NCBI GenBank assembly: GCA_030734395.1
Contig: JAUZTG010000029.1
Coordinates: 5,208,001 to 5,272,000 of the forward strand
Length of the DNA: 64,000 bases
Direction of reading: 5' to 3'
Origin: Sarocladium kiliense
Taxonomy: Eukaryota > Ascomycota > Sordariomycetes > Hypocreales > Sarocladiaceae
Each line of letters starts with the position of its first letter. Position 1 is the first letter of the stretch. The notes below the pieces were generated by a model. That model saw only the letters and a program-made list of their open reading frames with translations. It was not told the origin of the DNA and did not search any database. A program made the translations under genes and the position numbers. Positions 44,801-56,838 of this stretch are shown one piece after another.

Positions 44801-47800
44801 AGCAAACCCCATCACAAGAAGTCCCAAATGTTTCAAGACACTTTTCCCCTTGCTTGCGGGACTGGGACTACTTAATGCTGTTGAAGTTCTGGATGAAGAA
44901 GATGCGTTGCAGGGCCTGCTTGAGGCTGCTCGAAACGGCCAGCACAGAGTCATTCAAGATCTCCTGAAAACGGACCAATTTTCCGAGACCCAATTGTGGG
45001 AGGCGCTTCAAGCTAGTGCCTCTTCAGGGAACGAGGACATGATGTTGAGCTTGCTCGATCGCATCATGTTGACGACGAACAAGAAGCTGGAGGACATTGA
45101 CTGGCCACCCGTGCTTATCTATCGAGCGGCCTGGCTGAACCTTGATCGATTCGCGGAGAGAATCCTTGCACTTGGGTGTCCCCCTGATCCGGCTGTCGAA
45201 TGGAGAACTACCATGAAAGCATCGCCTCTCTTCCAAGCTGCACGGGCGGGGCATACGAAACTGATCCGTGTCTTGCTCAAGCACGGCGCCAGCATGAACT
45301 TCACTGGTATCTGGGGGCAGAATCCGTTGCACATCGCTGCAATCACGGGCCAGACGGACGCTGTCAAGCTTTTGATGGAGGAAGGCAACACAGAGATAGA
45401 CTGTCCTGCTGAGCACAACCTCACTGCTCTTTACCTTGCAGCTGTCAACGGGCACCATAAGACGCTGGGACAGCTCTTGGACATGGGCGCCGACCCCAAC
45501 ATGGGACTGTCTGCCGATTCACCACACCCTGACCAATGGACTCCTCTCATAGCAACATGCGAGGATGGCTTCGACCGATGTGTCCGACTTTTGCTTGACA
45601 GGGGTGGCAATCCCAACATGTCTGGAGTCGGAGGACCTCCGTTGGCGTGGGCTGTGCGCAAGAGCCACCTGGACATCTTCAATATGTTGATAGCTGCAGG
45701 AGGCGACCCCAAAAGCGAAATGATCCAGACGCCACTACTGATCTTGTGCGTAGCTGGAAAGTTCGGTCCTGCTGATCTGGCCATACTTAAGCGGCTTCTG
45801 GAGACTGGACTAGATGTGAATGCAAAGGATGCCGACGAGGACTGGACTCCGTTGCTGAATGCCGCAGCATCCTACTTCACGGAGGACAGGGACGGGACGC
45901 TCATCTTCGAATCTAACCCCCATAGAGATGACGCGGTGCAGATGCTCCTGGATCATGGTGCTGATCCAAACTTGTGTGATGCAACCGGCGCGACCGCGAT
46001 GCACTTTGCCGTAGCAAAGCAGCAACACAATGTTGCTCGGATGCTTCTGGACAGAGGCGCAGACCCAAACAAGATGAGCAAGTCAGGTGTGACGCCCCTT
46101 TTCGAATCACTACGGAATGGTAAAGACACTCGTCTGCTGCTCGAGAAAGGAGGGAAACCAGACCTTGTTATGGCCGATGGCTGGACCAACTTGACCTACT
46201 CAGCCGGTTGTGGATACGAAGAGGCTGTGGCAGCGTTGCTGGACCACGGGGCTACAGTCGACTTGTGCTACGGCGAGGGCGTTGCCGAGCCAAGGGAATC
46301 CTGGCTCATAGGCTGGACTCCCGTCATGTGCGCTGCCTTGATGGGCCACTCTGATATTGTCCGGAAGCTTGCTGAAGAGGGAGCCAACATGCAGCACAAA
46401 GCTGGCAAATCTCAGTATCCGGCGATCCATCCAGCCGCCGGTGGCAAGGCGCTGTCCTCTTTCTTGGAGTATTCGGCGCGAGTTGACGTGAACCAAGTCG
46501 ACGGCGAGGGCCGGACAGCTCTCTACTCTTCTGAAGTCTCACTTGATAATCTCAGACGTCTCGTCAACGCCGGAGCGAATATTGAGATCGAGGATGAGAA
46601 GGGGGACACCGTCCTCACGGCTACTGTCAACCGTGACTTTGAGTGCATAAAGTACCTTGTCGAAAAGGGGGCCAAAATCCACCATATATCGCCGTGGTAT
46701 GGGTCGGCTCTGCATCAGGCTTGTAGAAACTCCAAGTTTGAGGTTGTCAAGCTTCTCGTGGAGAAGGGCGCCGATTTGAATGCGGTCTGCGATGCGTTGC
46801 CCGGCACCCCGCTACAGGCGCTATGTCTTAGACATGGAACAGACATCAGTCCGTCGCTGGTTGAGCAAATAGCCCGGTATCTGCTGGATGAAGACGAAGA
46901 GAAACCCCATGTGCGCCCGAAAGATCGTCGGGCTGACGTGACAGTCGAGGCCGGGTTATTTGGCTTCGCCATTACCGCAGCTGCCGCCGCGAACACTCCA
47001 AACATCATCAACCTCATACTTGACCAACAAGGCGCAACAGTTGATGTGAAAGACGGCGTGGGACGTATGCCGGTCCACCTCGCTGCCCTCAATGGCATCG
47101 GCAACTTCGAAGCCATCCTCGACAGGGGCGGCGATATCCACGCCAAAGACAAGCTAGGCCGTGCAGCCTTGCACTGGGCTGCTCACGGAGGCCGTCTCAA
47201 AGTGGTCGAGCGGATCATCGCGCTCCTGGATGACAAAGAGGCCATCGACGCGCCCGATATCGATGGGTGGACGCCGCTTTGCTGGGCTGCCCGGGGACCT
47301 CAATTGTGGCTGGACGAGCCTCATGCGACCGAGGGAGCTGCACAGGCAGAAGTGATCAAGCTCCTCCTCGAGCATGGAGCTGACAGAGATGTGGTGACCA
47401 CCATTGGCGACGATAGATGGACTGTTCTCCAGATTGCTCGATATCACAGATGCTCCGCAGAGGTCGCTTCCATACTTCTCAGTCGGCGTGAATCCGACTC
47501 TGCCCACGGAGAGGGGACAGATAAGGGACTATCGACTACTATTGGCGCACTGGAAGACAACACCAAGGAGGAGACAAAGTCCAAGGTTGGTGCCAGGCAC
47601 GAGAGTTACTGTGATGCGTGTCAAGCTGTAGGTCCACGTCCACCCCCAACTTCCTGTCTGATGATATGGTATTCATTGACACGGTGCCGTAGGAAATCAT
47701 GGGATTCGTTTGGTTCTGCAAGACTTGCCCATGGCTATGTTACTGCTTCAAGTGCTACCCCCATGTTGAACTCTTTCACTCGCCGGGGCACGAGTATGGG

Positions 47801-47914
47801 AGAGAAGGTGGAGAAGAGGACGAGGAGGACAAGACAGACGATGCAGCTTCAGTGACTTCCAGCTCTTCGATCTCGGACTCAGACGACGACTCTGATACGT
47901 CGAAGAAGTCGTGA
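41874..47914 (+). CDS. Giant NLR-like (STAND) protein: alpha/beta-hydrolase-like, NACHT-like, ankyrin repeats, ZZ finger
   Basis: Proposed exons are 41874-42208, 42258-42522, 42592-42645, 42693-42758, 42811-43053, 43108-43213, 43255-47627 and 47693-47914, about 1887 aa. The 41-nt intron at 43214-43254 is the least certain. Domains in order: a disordered Ser-rich N-terminus; an alpha/beta-hydrolase-like (DUF676-type) domain (DFVVIPGVYGNWD, FISHDLGGIIVKDAL, LGLPLETRLPEESDHW); and an NTPase core (RILYIHGGRGLQN at the P-loop, MIVLDHFDDC as Walker B, winged-helix-like region with VWELTTVLWVG). About 18-20 diverged ankyrin repeats follow, from about 45.2 to 47.5 kb. The last exon completes a ZZ zinc finger (YCDACQAEIMG, CKTC, CFKCYPH, HSPGHEY), then an acidic tail. 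This is the architecture of fungal non-self-recognition receptors. The hydrolase nucleophile and the P-loop Lys are both replaced. Confidence 0.85.
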
Positions 47915-48267
47915 TGGTGTTGACAGTTGGTAACACAGTCGCACAACTAAAGCTCTGGATAAAAGATGTCTTGGACTATACCGCGCACTCTGTGGATTCC
48001 CACAAACATGGTAAGAGCGTGCTTGACAGATAAGAAGTATCTTATGATCATTGACATGGTCCTAATACCAACAATATGCCGTTTCCTTCAGAAAAAGTAA
48101 GCTAATGACAGGAGAGACCGGTGTGGAGGCTATGTCTATGGGACAGCTCCCAGTGTAGCAATCAATAGTTCGTAAACTCATTACGGACCAACAGCCCGAT
48201 CAACACAGCGTAAGCCATTCCCTCTCTTTGTAATCACAATTCTCAGCTTCCCAATAGACTTCATCTC
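47915..48267. other. Intergenic region between convergent genes
   Basis: This is the 3' flank of the NLR-like gene and of the BYS1-like gene. Nothing recognisable was seen. Confidence 0.5.
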
Positions 48268-48753
48268 TTATTTCATCCCGCAGAGGTAAAGGTTGGTATC
48301 CTTGTTCGGTCCACAATCCACGGTCCTCAGGGCCTGGAAAGTCTTGCTCGGTCCACCAAGCGGCACACCCTCAGGCCACTCAATACTCGGGCACGGCGGC
48401 TCACCCCTCAAAAGCACATTCTCGCCCTCAAACGGGTCACCAAAGACATTGCTAAGATCATACCAGATCCTGTCCGGGTCCAGGGTATAGCTGAAGATAG
48501 TATGCGGGTCGCCAGAGGGAACACCGTCTGCCTCACGGGCGACCTTGAGGGCGATGCCGCCGGTCTTGGGGTCACGGAAGTAGTTCCTCTTCCATTGCTT
48601 GCCGGGCTTGATCTGGATGGGGCCCTCTTGGTTGGAACCAACGACCCAGAGGTAGACGGAGGAGTCGCAGTTGTTTGTGACCTTGGACTGACCGACGGCT
48701 TGAGAGAGGCCGACGAGGGCGGCTGTGAGGGCGAGGACGTTGAACTTGACCAT
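48268..48753 (-). CDS. Secreted BYS1-domain protein (161 aa)
   Basis: This is a single exon. The signal peptide is MVKFNVLALTAALVGLSQA. The mature part starts with GQSKVTNNCDSSVYLWVVGS, the hallmark of the Bys1 (blastomyces yeast-phase-specific) family, a thaumatin-like small secreted fold. Four cysteines (in NNC, PPC, VDC and YLC) could form two disulphides. RNYFRDPKTGGIALKV and IFSYTLDPDRIWYDLSNV follow family spacing. The role in fungi is not established; some family members are effector-like or cell-surface proteins. Length and start agree with the family. Confidence 0.85.
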   Translation of the reverse strand: MVKFNVLALTAALVGLSQAVGQSKVTNNCDSSVYLWVVGSNQEGPIQIKPGKQWKRNYFRDPKTGGIALKVAREADGVPSGDPHTIFSYTLDPDRIWYDLSNVFGDPFEGENVLLRGEPPCPSIEWPEGVPLGGPSKTFQALRTVDCGPNKDTNLYLCGMK

Positions 48754-50063
48754 GGTGTGCGGTGTTTTGTGTTTATATTTGTATTACTGGAGAGGGTGTG
48801 TCTTGCTGTAAGGAACATTTTCGACTTTGAGGAACGACTCTGGGCCTCTTTATAGTTTTTCGCAGCCTAGGCTTTGCTTACTTTGGAAGTTCTACAGTCC
48901 AGCTCCGGTTCCATCGTCGTCCCTCAGCCCATGACAAGAATAACCTGATCATCACCCGACATTGCCAAAAACAAGTATCCTGCATCAGCCTCAGCAAAAG
49001 CCCCGAACCGAACCACCTCGTATCACCCCCATCGTGGCGATCGTCTAGGCATAGTCCGTACAGCACATACTTCCCCGCCGGCCGAATACAGCATAAGCAA
49101 GGATTACCATGTATAACACTTACATACGGAGGACGACGCCCAGCCAACCAGGGTTTCACGATGTCGGCAAAACCCCAGAACCCCCAAAGCAGTATTAGTG
49201 CTATGCAGCGAAGTGGTGCGCCCCCCTCTCGATCTAGACGGTCCTATGTCATATTGTTCAATATGGAATACGAAGTTACACTGCTCACATGGTTCTACCT
49301 TGTCGGCCAAATCGGTCAGCGATCGACATGCCGAACGACCCTGTCAGCCAAGCATCGTATTCAACACTCACTCACGGACGATCTTCACCGCCATGGAGCC
49401 AGTCTGACCCGAAGCGCCAACCACCTCCACCGCCGCATCCCCGCAAATTCCACGGAAAGGACTCTATGCCCAGGTGTCAAAGCTCAATTGTTCTTAGCGC
49501 CTTTCTCGCTGTGTGTATCCCGTCAAGTAAGACTCGGTCTATGTAAGCTTAGCTTAGACTTGGACGGGAACACAGCCCAGCCCAGGGCAGCTTTTGCCTC
49601 AGTGGAGCTCCCTCCCTTGCTGAAGCGGGAAACCACCGAAGGCTCCGCGACCGACACAAGCCGGAACGGACTTTGGCAGCATCTCCCCATTCGACGTCAT
49701 GGTACCAGTTTTCTCGGCTACGGGAATCCGATCCAAGAGAAAATGGAGAAACTGCCAAGTCTTCTCCACGGGCATAGAGCGAATCTGGAAATTTCCAGGG
49801 TTCTTGGTCTAGGATCGGCTACTACAAAGATGCTGAGGAGGGGGTCCGGGACACGAGGCTGACACTCTCGTCTGGGAGAAAAGCCGGTTCATCATGAGGT
49901 CATGTCTTGCAATCAGATTCTCAATTGCGAATGGTGGTATAGTCTGGCATCTCAACATCCACTGCGCCTTGCTTGCCTTCGGTCTCAACCTCTTTCAGCA
50001 CATGATCGTCAGGCGTGACACTCTCAGCCACCCCGGGCTCTGGCCGCTTGAAGTCTGGAAATC
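48754..50063. other. Intergenic region
   Basis: This contains a 233-codon plus-strand frame (49161-49862) whose composition is irregular and Arg/Ser-rich with no domain. I do not accept it as a gene. No RNA or repeat was seen. Confidence 0.45.
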
Positions 50064-51920
50064 TTACTCCATCTTGTCCACATCCTCAATGTCCTCCTCT
50101 TCCTCCTCTTCTGCGCCCCAGTCTCTCCAGCCCTCTCCTCTTACCCAGCTCATACCCTTCCTCCAGCTGCCCTCCTTGATTGCCCTTGCATCCCTTTCGT
50201 ACACCACACCCGTGACCATCAACGCCGCCACAAACACCCACACATCTCCTCCCCTCATCGCCTTCCACCACCGTCTCTTGGCGCCTACCTTCCAAAGGCT
50301 GTCCACACTCGCTCGGGCCGTGTAGAGAAACACGCCACGTCCATGACGACGCTCGACCCATGCCCAGAGACCGGCGAAGAAGCCACCCAGGAAGAAGCGC
50401 TGTGTTGCGAGCACGTGACGCGGAAGGTATGCGTGAAAGAAGCAGATCGATGCCCAAGCTGTCGACATCGCGCCTGTAACGAACGTGGACGTGCGAAGGG
50501 CTGCAGCAAGGATGGTTCGTAGTGTTGAGAGTGGTGAATTGTAGAAACCCTTCAACTTAGGGAGAACCTTCATTGCCGAGTAGAGGATCAGGAAGAATCG
50601 GGTTAGTGGTGGGAAGGAGCTCAACCAGAAAGTGAGGTATGTCCTCAGACATGATGGGTCGGAGGGATGTAGAGTCGCACACGAGAGGGAGGTGATGAGA
50701 GGGTGTGCGCGAGAGGTCAAAGGAGACACTGCTGTTAGGGTTGGAGGCAAGACGTCCGCCTTGTTCGGGAACATGGTAGGTGAGATATAAGCTCTGTGGA
50801 CGGTATTAGCATCTTGCAAACGACAAATTCACGGCGAATCAACTTACGGCCAGCTCAGTCTTGCCATCTCTGCAAGGCTGCTCACAATTTGACCAACGTC
50901 AGGCCACTGCAGGTGAGAAGGCCAGTCCTGCGGCCGGGGAATCACATATCCCGACGTCTTCGACAGCAAGAGATCCCCATACGCCTAACCTTATGTCAGC
51001 TAGTCCCTCATCACCATTGGTGAACAGCACGTACCTTTGGCAGACTCAAGCAATCCCTATCAAACACACCGGCATGCATCAACTGGCCCATCGCAAGCGG
51101 CTGCAACATCCAACTCCCGAACCACCAAGGCCTCTCCCTCGCCCGCCCATCCTTCCTCACACCCCAAATCATCCCCTCGCCTTCGCACATGTTCCATCCA
51201 AACTCCAGCGCCCGGAACATGGCATAGATAGCCACCGACACACGCAACTGCTGCGATGGGTAGACACCCAATGCCAGGCCGGCGAGGGAGGCGCCTACTG
51301 CTGGCGCATAAGGCGAGGTGAGTGTGCGGGTTGTGCCGGGGTTGCGACGACGGAAGGGCTCGACTTGGGGGTCGAGGAGGTGCACTCTTAGGCGGGTGAG
51401 GAAGCGGAAGAGAAAGCGGTAGAGAAGGAGAATGGTAGAGAGCGACAAGGATAACCTGAGGGCAGGAGATTTGTAGAATGGCTTCTTCTGTCCAGTGGCA
51501 TTCGACCTGTAATCATTGTTAGCAACTGTCATCCTGCGGACAACAAGGGGCAGACACATACTCCTGCTTCCCCATTTTCTTTGCGATAGCCTCCCACCCC
51601 TTCATCCCGATCCACGTCGCAGCAAACACTCTTAGCGCATGCCTCACCGTCCTAGCATTGAAATCATCCCCTCTCCGCCTCGTTGGCGCTGCCTTCTTCT
51701 CATCCTTGCCTCCCGTCGTCTGCTTGACAGGTGGGTTCAATGCCTTGTCAACAGCCGCCGGTGTGGGAGCCGCACGACGCAGAGCGCGCGACCGCGAGAT
51801 GATGTACTTGTGTAGCGCGGCGTACTCGCGTGCAGAGACGGTGTAGCGAAGAGTGTTGCGTAGGATGGGGTCGTTGAGGGCGCGGGAGGAGGGAGGTTCT
51901 TGGACTGCAGAGGAAGCCAT
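50064..51920 (-). CDS. TMEM135-like integral membrane protein
   Basis: There are four exons, 51920-51556, 51506-51035, 50984-50848 and 50793-50064, encoding 567 aa. The first intron needs donor GTCTGC to keep frame and is the weakest junction. The sequence has several hydrophobic segments (LSLSLSTILLLYRFLF, PYAPAVGASLAGLALGVYP, LTFWLSSFPPLTRFFLILYS, VWVFVAALMVTGVVY). A pattern of HPSDPSCLRTYL and FFLGGFFAGLWAWVERR is shared with TMEM135-type proteins, which are linked to mitochondria, peroxisomes and lipid stores in animals. The C-terminus is acidic. The family assignment rests on motif style, not a search. Confidence 0.65.
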
Positions 51921-53351
51921 CGTGTTGAGCTTGATCAGCAGACGTCTGCTTCTGCTATAGAGTTCAACGTCGATGCAATGCAGTCAAAGAATATTCGACA
52001 CCGTCGTTATCGCGTTCGTGACTTTTTTGGTCAAGTCAATTCGCCGTCCGTCCTGTCAGGCTATGCCCAACCATTAGTCGTCATGTGGAACTCCCAAGGC
52101 AAGCAAACACGTCGCGCGCGTGTTGTCTCAGACCCCGCGAATGTTGTTTGAAGAGAAGACCCTGACTGGAATGTTCCGCCGCGAAAGACACCCTGTCGAC
52201 GATGGGCTTTAGATAGATGGGAGAAGCTGGCTGCAGTGGGTGGTGGTGGTGGTGGACGGCAACTGATTGAGATAAGCACAAGCCAAGCTGCCTTCAGGTA
52301 CTTGGTGACGTGACGAACCTCGGCTTGGGGGCGCGCCCCCAGGTGCAGCTGAGAGTCGCCGATCCAGCGCGCCCACATGTAATTTACCTGCATAAGACCG
52401 ACATTGACAAGACTGGTCTGAGCAGGGATTCCCCGCCATTATTTCATAGTTCAGGGGGATGTCGTAGCGACCTTCCGAATATTTGTACTCTGAGCGTGGA
52501 GTCACTCAGTTGATGGACCTCCCCATGGTCCATTCAGCATTTGTTTACTCATGCGCCGGAGATTGACGCCGGAGCATGCTCACGCGAGTCATGCCACCAA
52601 GCTACACTTCACGTACGCACGAAACATCATAGAGGTGCTGGAGACGAAGCACTGCATACGTCGCCAATCATAGCATTCCACCACAGGCAGACCTCAGTTG
52701 CACGCGAGGCGAATTTGTAGGTATCATTCATAGGCAAAGTAAGGTAGATAGTCCTCGAGCCATCTCTTACTCCCTCTGTCATTTTTCAACCGCCTTCAGC
52801 AATCACTAGGCCGACCATTGCGCTCCCTTCTCCAATTTCAGTGCCTTTCCCATCCACAAGCTCCTGCACAACAGTACATCTCTGCACCGGGCCTGGCGAG
52901 ATCCCCAGGAGCAGCTCGCTCACATTTTAGTAGCTGAGACTCCCTCGCAGCACCTCGCCGCGTCTTCATCTCCATCCGTGGGTTTTCTAAATGAACAATG
53001 CCACAAAAGATGATGGTGCTGGATCTTCAGACTGAAGCATTCAGCTTTGGTGCCCACCCATTCCTCGCCTCATCTAAGGCGTTCTTTTTTGCCTTGCCGA
53101 AGCATGCCCTCTGTCTCTTCGAGACTAATCTTGAGGTGAAAATCAGAAAAGGGGCACTCGCCGCAACACTCAGCACTGAGGCTGTAGTGATGACCGCGGC
53201 ACCTTCCGCCCATCAATGAGCATCCGTATTTCTGAAGCCTCGTTGTGGCACCAAGCTGCCCGAAAGGTTGCATCGATTTCACTGCGGCACAAAGCCGAAC
53301 ATGAAAAACATCGCTCCGTATCCTAGTATCATTTCCGCAAGCCTTGGGTGT
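51921..53351. other. Intergenic region
   Basis: This lies between the TMEM135-like gene start and the 3' end of the BTB-like gene. A short (CCA)n/(GGT)n run lies near 52238-52257. No gene was recognised. Confidence 0.5.
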
Positions 53352-55861
53352 TCACGGAAATTCCGCCACGGGAATGCTATGGCCATCACGTTGAGGAGCC
53401 CATCGTCTAGCAAGAGAAGGTCCTTCGCCATTGGAATGGGACAGAACCTCTTCTTGCCAGCCGAGAACACCCCAACGATCGAGGTGGCGAGGTTCTGGTG
53501 CCCGAAGCTGTTGAAGAATCGGGTATGAATCCCGCACGCGGCCGTCCAGAACCGCGTCAATGACACGATTGCGACGGGCCTCACGCTCCGTGACAGCCTC
53601 TTGAACAATGCGGCTACGTGTCTCCGCATTCGTCCACCCGTTAGCCCTCATCGGACCCGGAGGCTCCAGGATCATCTGCAAGAAGCCGAAAGGAACACTG
53701 ACGAGAACCCGAGAAAGGGTAGCGTGACTGATTGGGCGCGCTTGCTGCGAGGCCTTTGGAGTGTCTGACGCAGACCCATTGGTGCCTTCCATCAGGGACA
53801 AATCGCCAAATTGAATATTGGAGAGCTGGTGACGATGTCCCTTCCCTCCCTGTGGGTTCTGGGAGCCTCGAACGATTACTGGCACGGGCTCTTCAGTTGC
53901 CATCTTGGGTTTGGTACCGGGATCAATAGGCAGGCGAGAGTAGGTGGCAGATTCTTGAACCGTGGCATCGAGGGAGAAGGTGGGTGGCAAGTTGTTGATC
54001 ACGAAATTGGCAATACCGTGCAGGAGGATTTTCGAGCCAACCTCATACTTGTACGATTCGTATGTGCCATTGTCAACAAACCCTTCCAGCGCGAATTCGA
54101 GAGCCTTCTCGATGGTCTGCCAATCTAGCAGATGGGCCGCAATCTCGCAGCCACGATGCAGGACGGGCTCCCACTCCAGGAGCTTCCCAGAAGCTGCGTA
54201 TGCCAAGGCGAAATCGAACCGTTCCTCTGTCGAACCGGCTTCTGAGAACTCTCCAGAGTTCATGTTGTTCACCGGGGGTGGCACAGGAAGTAAAGGCAGG
54301 CCATACAGTCTTTGCAAAGACATGTAGAAAGCATCAGACCGAACCCACTTGTTGTTAGTCTCGACGGCAAGTACATGCTGCTCCGGCGACTGCCTTCTCC
54401 CGATGGCGCCAAGCACTGGGCTCCTGGCAAAGATGAGGCGGTGGCCAGGAACACGCACTGGAGCTGCACGGTTGTCTGAGTAGCGTAGTTCCACAACGGA
54501 ATCACCTAGCTCTGGGTTTCCGAACTGCTGTCTCAAGTAGTCGACCAGGCCTTCGGAGTTGTCTTCCTGTACAGAAATCCGATGCTGGTGGCCGCTGTGC
54601 GGGGGCATCCTGGGGTAATCCTGGGTCATCATCATTCGTTCCTTTGCTCCTTGAGCTTGGAAATCCTGACTGAAGCCGTTTGGTCCGTTGCGAGAGTGTC
54701 CCGCTTGGTAGGGGTTATATGTAGCGGAATCGTCTGGATGTCCCGATGACTGGGAACCATGCAGGCTGTGTGGAGTCGAGGGACCAAAGGCATTAGGATA
54801 TGGCTGAAATGGCTCAGGCGGCGCATATGCAATTGTCTGTCGCGCGTATCCATCGTAATGAGTCACAGGCACCATATCCGATCCCATGGGCATGAGTGGG
54901 GGATAGCCATTTCCAGGAGGACCCATGTAGGGAGCTCGACCATCGTTAAGTGGCATGCCAGGCGGAGGCGCGATCCCTCCTGAGTGAGGAGGAGCAGGTG
55001 ATGAAGTGGCGGAGCCAGTGTATACACCGAATTGAACAGCACTGCCGTTGCTTGGATGAGAATGATGCATCGGAGGGCCATTCGGTATGGTTTGGCGAGG
55101 CAGACGGGGCATATCAGCATTGCCCGTTATTCCTGGTGGCGGGCGGTTTGCCGGATGGAAAGGGGGAGGCATCTGGTAACGTGCCGGCGAAACAGGCGCT
55201 GGTGGCCCGGCCCTGCCTTCTTTTACGGCAAAATTTGTGTTTCCGGTCCCAGAAGTTGCCATTGTGTGGTTCGCAGAGCGTATGCTCCTCCCAGAAGCCG
55301 ATGTCGGGATCTGATTTTGAGTGTTGCTGGCCGGACTTGGGGAGCTTTGGTGATCATCCGTGTGCTTCACATCATCGGATCCAGCAGCCGGGGCAGATGA
55401 GCTTGGAGAATCATAAGATGCGTTGGTTGAATCAAAATTGGAGGTCGAGTCGTCGGTATTACCATTCTCGAGCTGCGTGGTTTCAGGGCTTGGCGTGACT
55501 AAACAGGGATCAGTTGGGAAGCGTGCCAAAGGTCAAAGAACATACCATCAGCCTCTTCGGTTTTGGACTCTTCGCTCTCCATTCCACTTGTACCCAATTG
55601 ATCGCCAACAACGAGCTTGGGAGCCTCGGTTGGTTCGGGGCTGGAAACATGGCCATTGACCTTTTCGGCGTCGGGTGATGGAGTCTCAGTGGTAGGAGCT
55701 GGAGTAGATGTTCCAGTCGCAGCTTGAGCAGCAGCTGCGGCTCGTGCAGCAGCCTGTCGCTTGATATAAGGGAGAGGGATGGCAGGCACGACGGGTCTGG
55801 GGTTGCCAACCTTTGTGGTTGTCGATTTGCGCGCCTTCGCAGCGTTGCCGGATGGCGCCAT
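53352..55861 (-). CDS. Conserved fungal protein with BTB/POZ-like region, long disordered N-terminus
   Basis: There are two exons, 55861-55546 and 55498-53352, with a 47-nt intron, encoding 820 aa. Residues 1-410 are disordered: Ala/Pro/Thr-rich then Pro/Gly/His/Tyr-rich (PPPFHPANRPPPG, GPPGNGYPPLMP). From about 440 a folded part starts, with VVELRYSDNRAAPVRVPGHR and LIFARSPVLGAI, the strand-helix pattern of a BTB/POZ N-terminus. Helical segments follow (LAYAASGKLLEW, EIAAHLLDWQTIEKALEFAL, LLHGIANFVINNLP). The C-terminus contains SVPFGFLQMILEPPGP and a helical REARRNRVIDAVLDG. No catalytic motif is seen. It may be a scaffold or chromatin/mRNA-associated protein, but function is not known. The upstream minus-strand DNA (55900-56420) is strongly pyrimidine-rich. 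Confidence 0.75.
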
Positions 55862-56838
55862 GATGAAAATGGCGTTTGTGGTTGCCTCAACCAGGTCAAC
55901 TAGCCTGGTCAAGACCAATGTATCGCTCGCTCGATAGTTTCGATGTATTCAAGAACCTCAAATTGGCCGTTTCGTTGGACTCGAGGGTTGAACGTGGGTT
56001 CGATGTGGGTTCAGAAACTCGTGGAAGCTGTCGGCAAAGCAGGCAGGTGATGGAAGGAGAGCTGAGCTCGAAAAGTTACTCAAGAGACATGGGTTCGGTC
56101 GTGAGAGGCAGCACTTTGGCAATGCAACCTCCAGCAGACGTCACCCGGGGCGGGAGAGAGGGGAGGGAAGCACGACGGGCAGTGTGCGTGAGAGGGAGAG
56201 GGAAGAGGAGAGAAGAAAGGAAGAAGAGCGCGAGAGCGGAGACGTGGATACGGCGTTGGTGGTGGTTTGCGAGTGCGGAAGCAGGAAAAGTGTGGTGCAG
56301 CAGCCACAAAACGAGCCTGTTAGTGAGCCACAGCGACGAGATGAGCCGGGGATGCACTGTGGCTGGTGGCTGAAAGAAGCAAGAGGAGCCGAAACGCACC
56401 GGGCGTGAAACACAGCCGGTGATGTTCTATGAGGTATTCACAGTAACAATGATTTATTTATTTCGTCCAGACCTATCAAGGACTGCAACGGCGCGTGGGC
56501 ATGCCATCCCGGTCAGCCAACATCCGACCGACCTGTGGCTGGATTTTCTCAACGTTTGCTGGCCCCTGCTCCCCGCAAAACCTGGGGCCTGGGTATTGTC
56601 GATGTACCTCAACGCTTAAGGCGACCTGACACATAAAATTGCCCTGTCCTGCGCCTGGCAGAATGCCTGTAAGGTGGTATGCAGGTCAAGTCACATCAAG
56701 CTGACCACTTAGTTGACAAATCGACAAGCGCTCAACGCAAATTCAGACGCTATCTCGTACAAGTATCTTGCTCTAGGTCCAGTCCCATTACGCCTTACCT
56801 TACCCAGTCCTCAGCAATTACTCATGATTTATAGTTGT
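55862..56838. other. Pyrimidine-rich leader and intergenic region
   Basis: The part 55900-56400 is CT-rich on the minus strand, typical of a fungal promoter/5'UTR for the BTB-like gene. The rest shows no coding signal. Confidence 0.5.

Noticed and set aside
49161..49862. Plus-strand reading frame of 233 codons
   Set aside because: Its composition is irregular, it has no domain or signal peptide, and overlapping frames of similar quality exist. Length alone is not enough.
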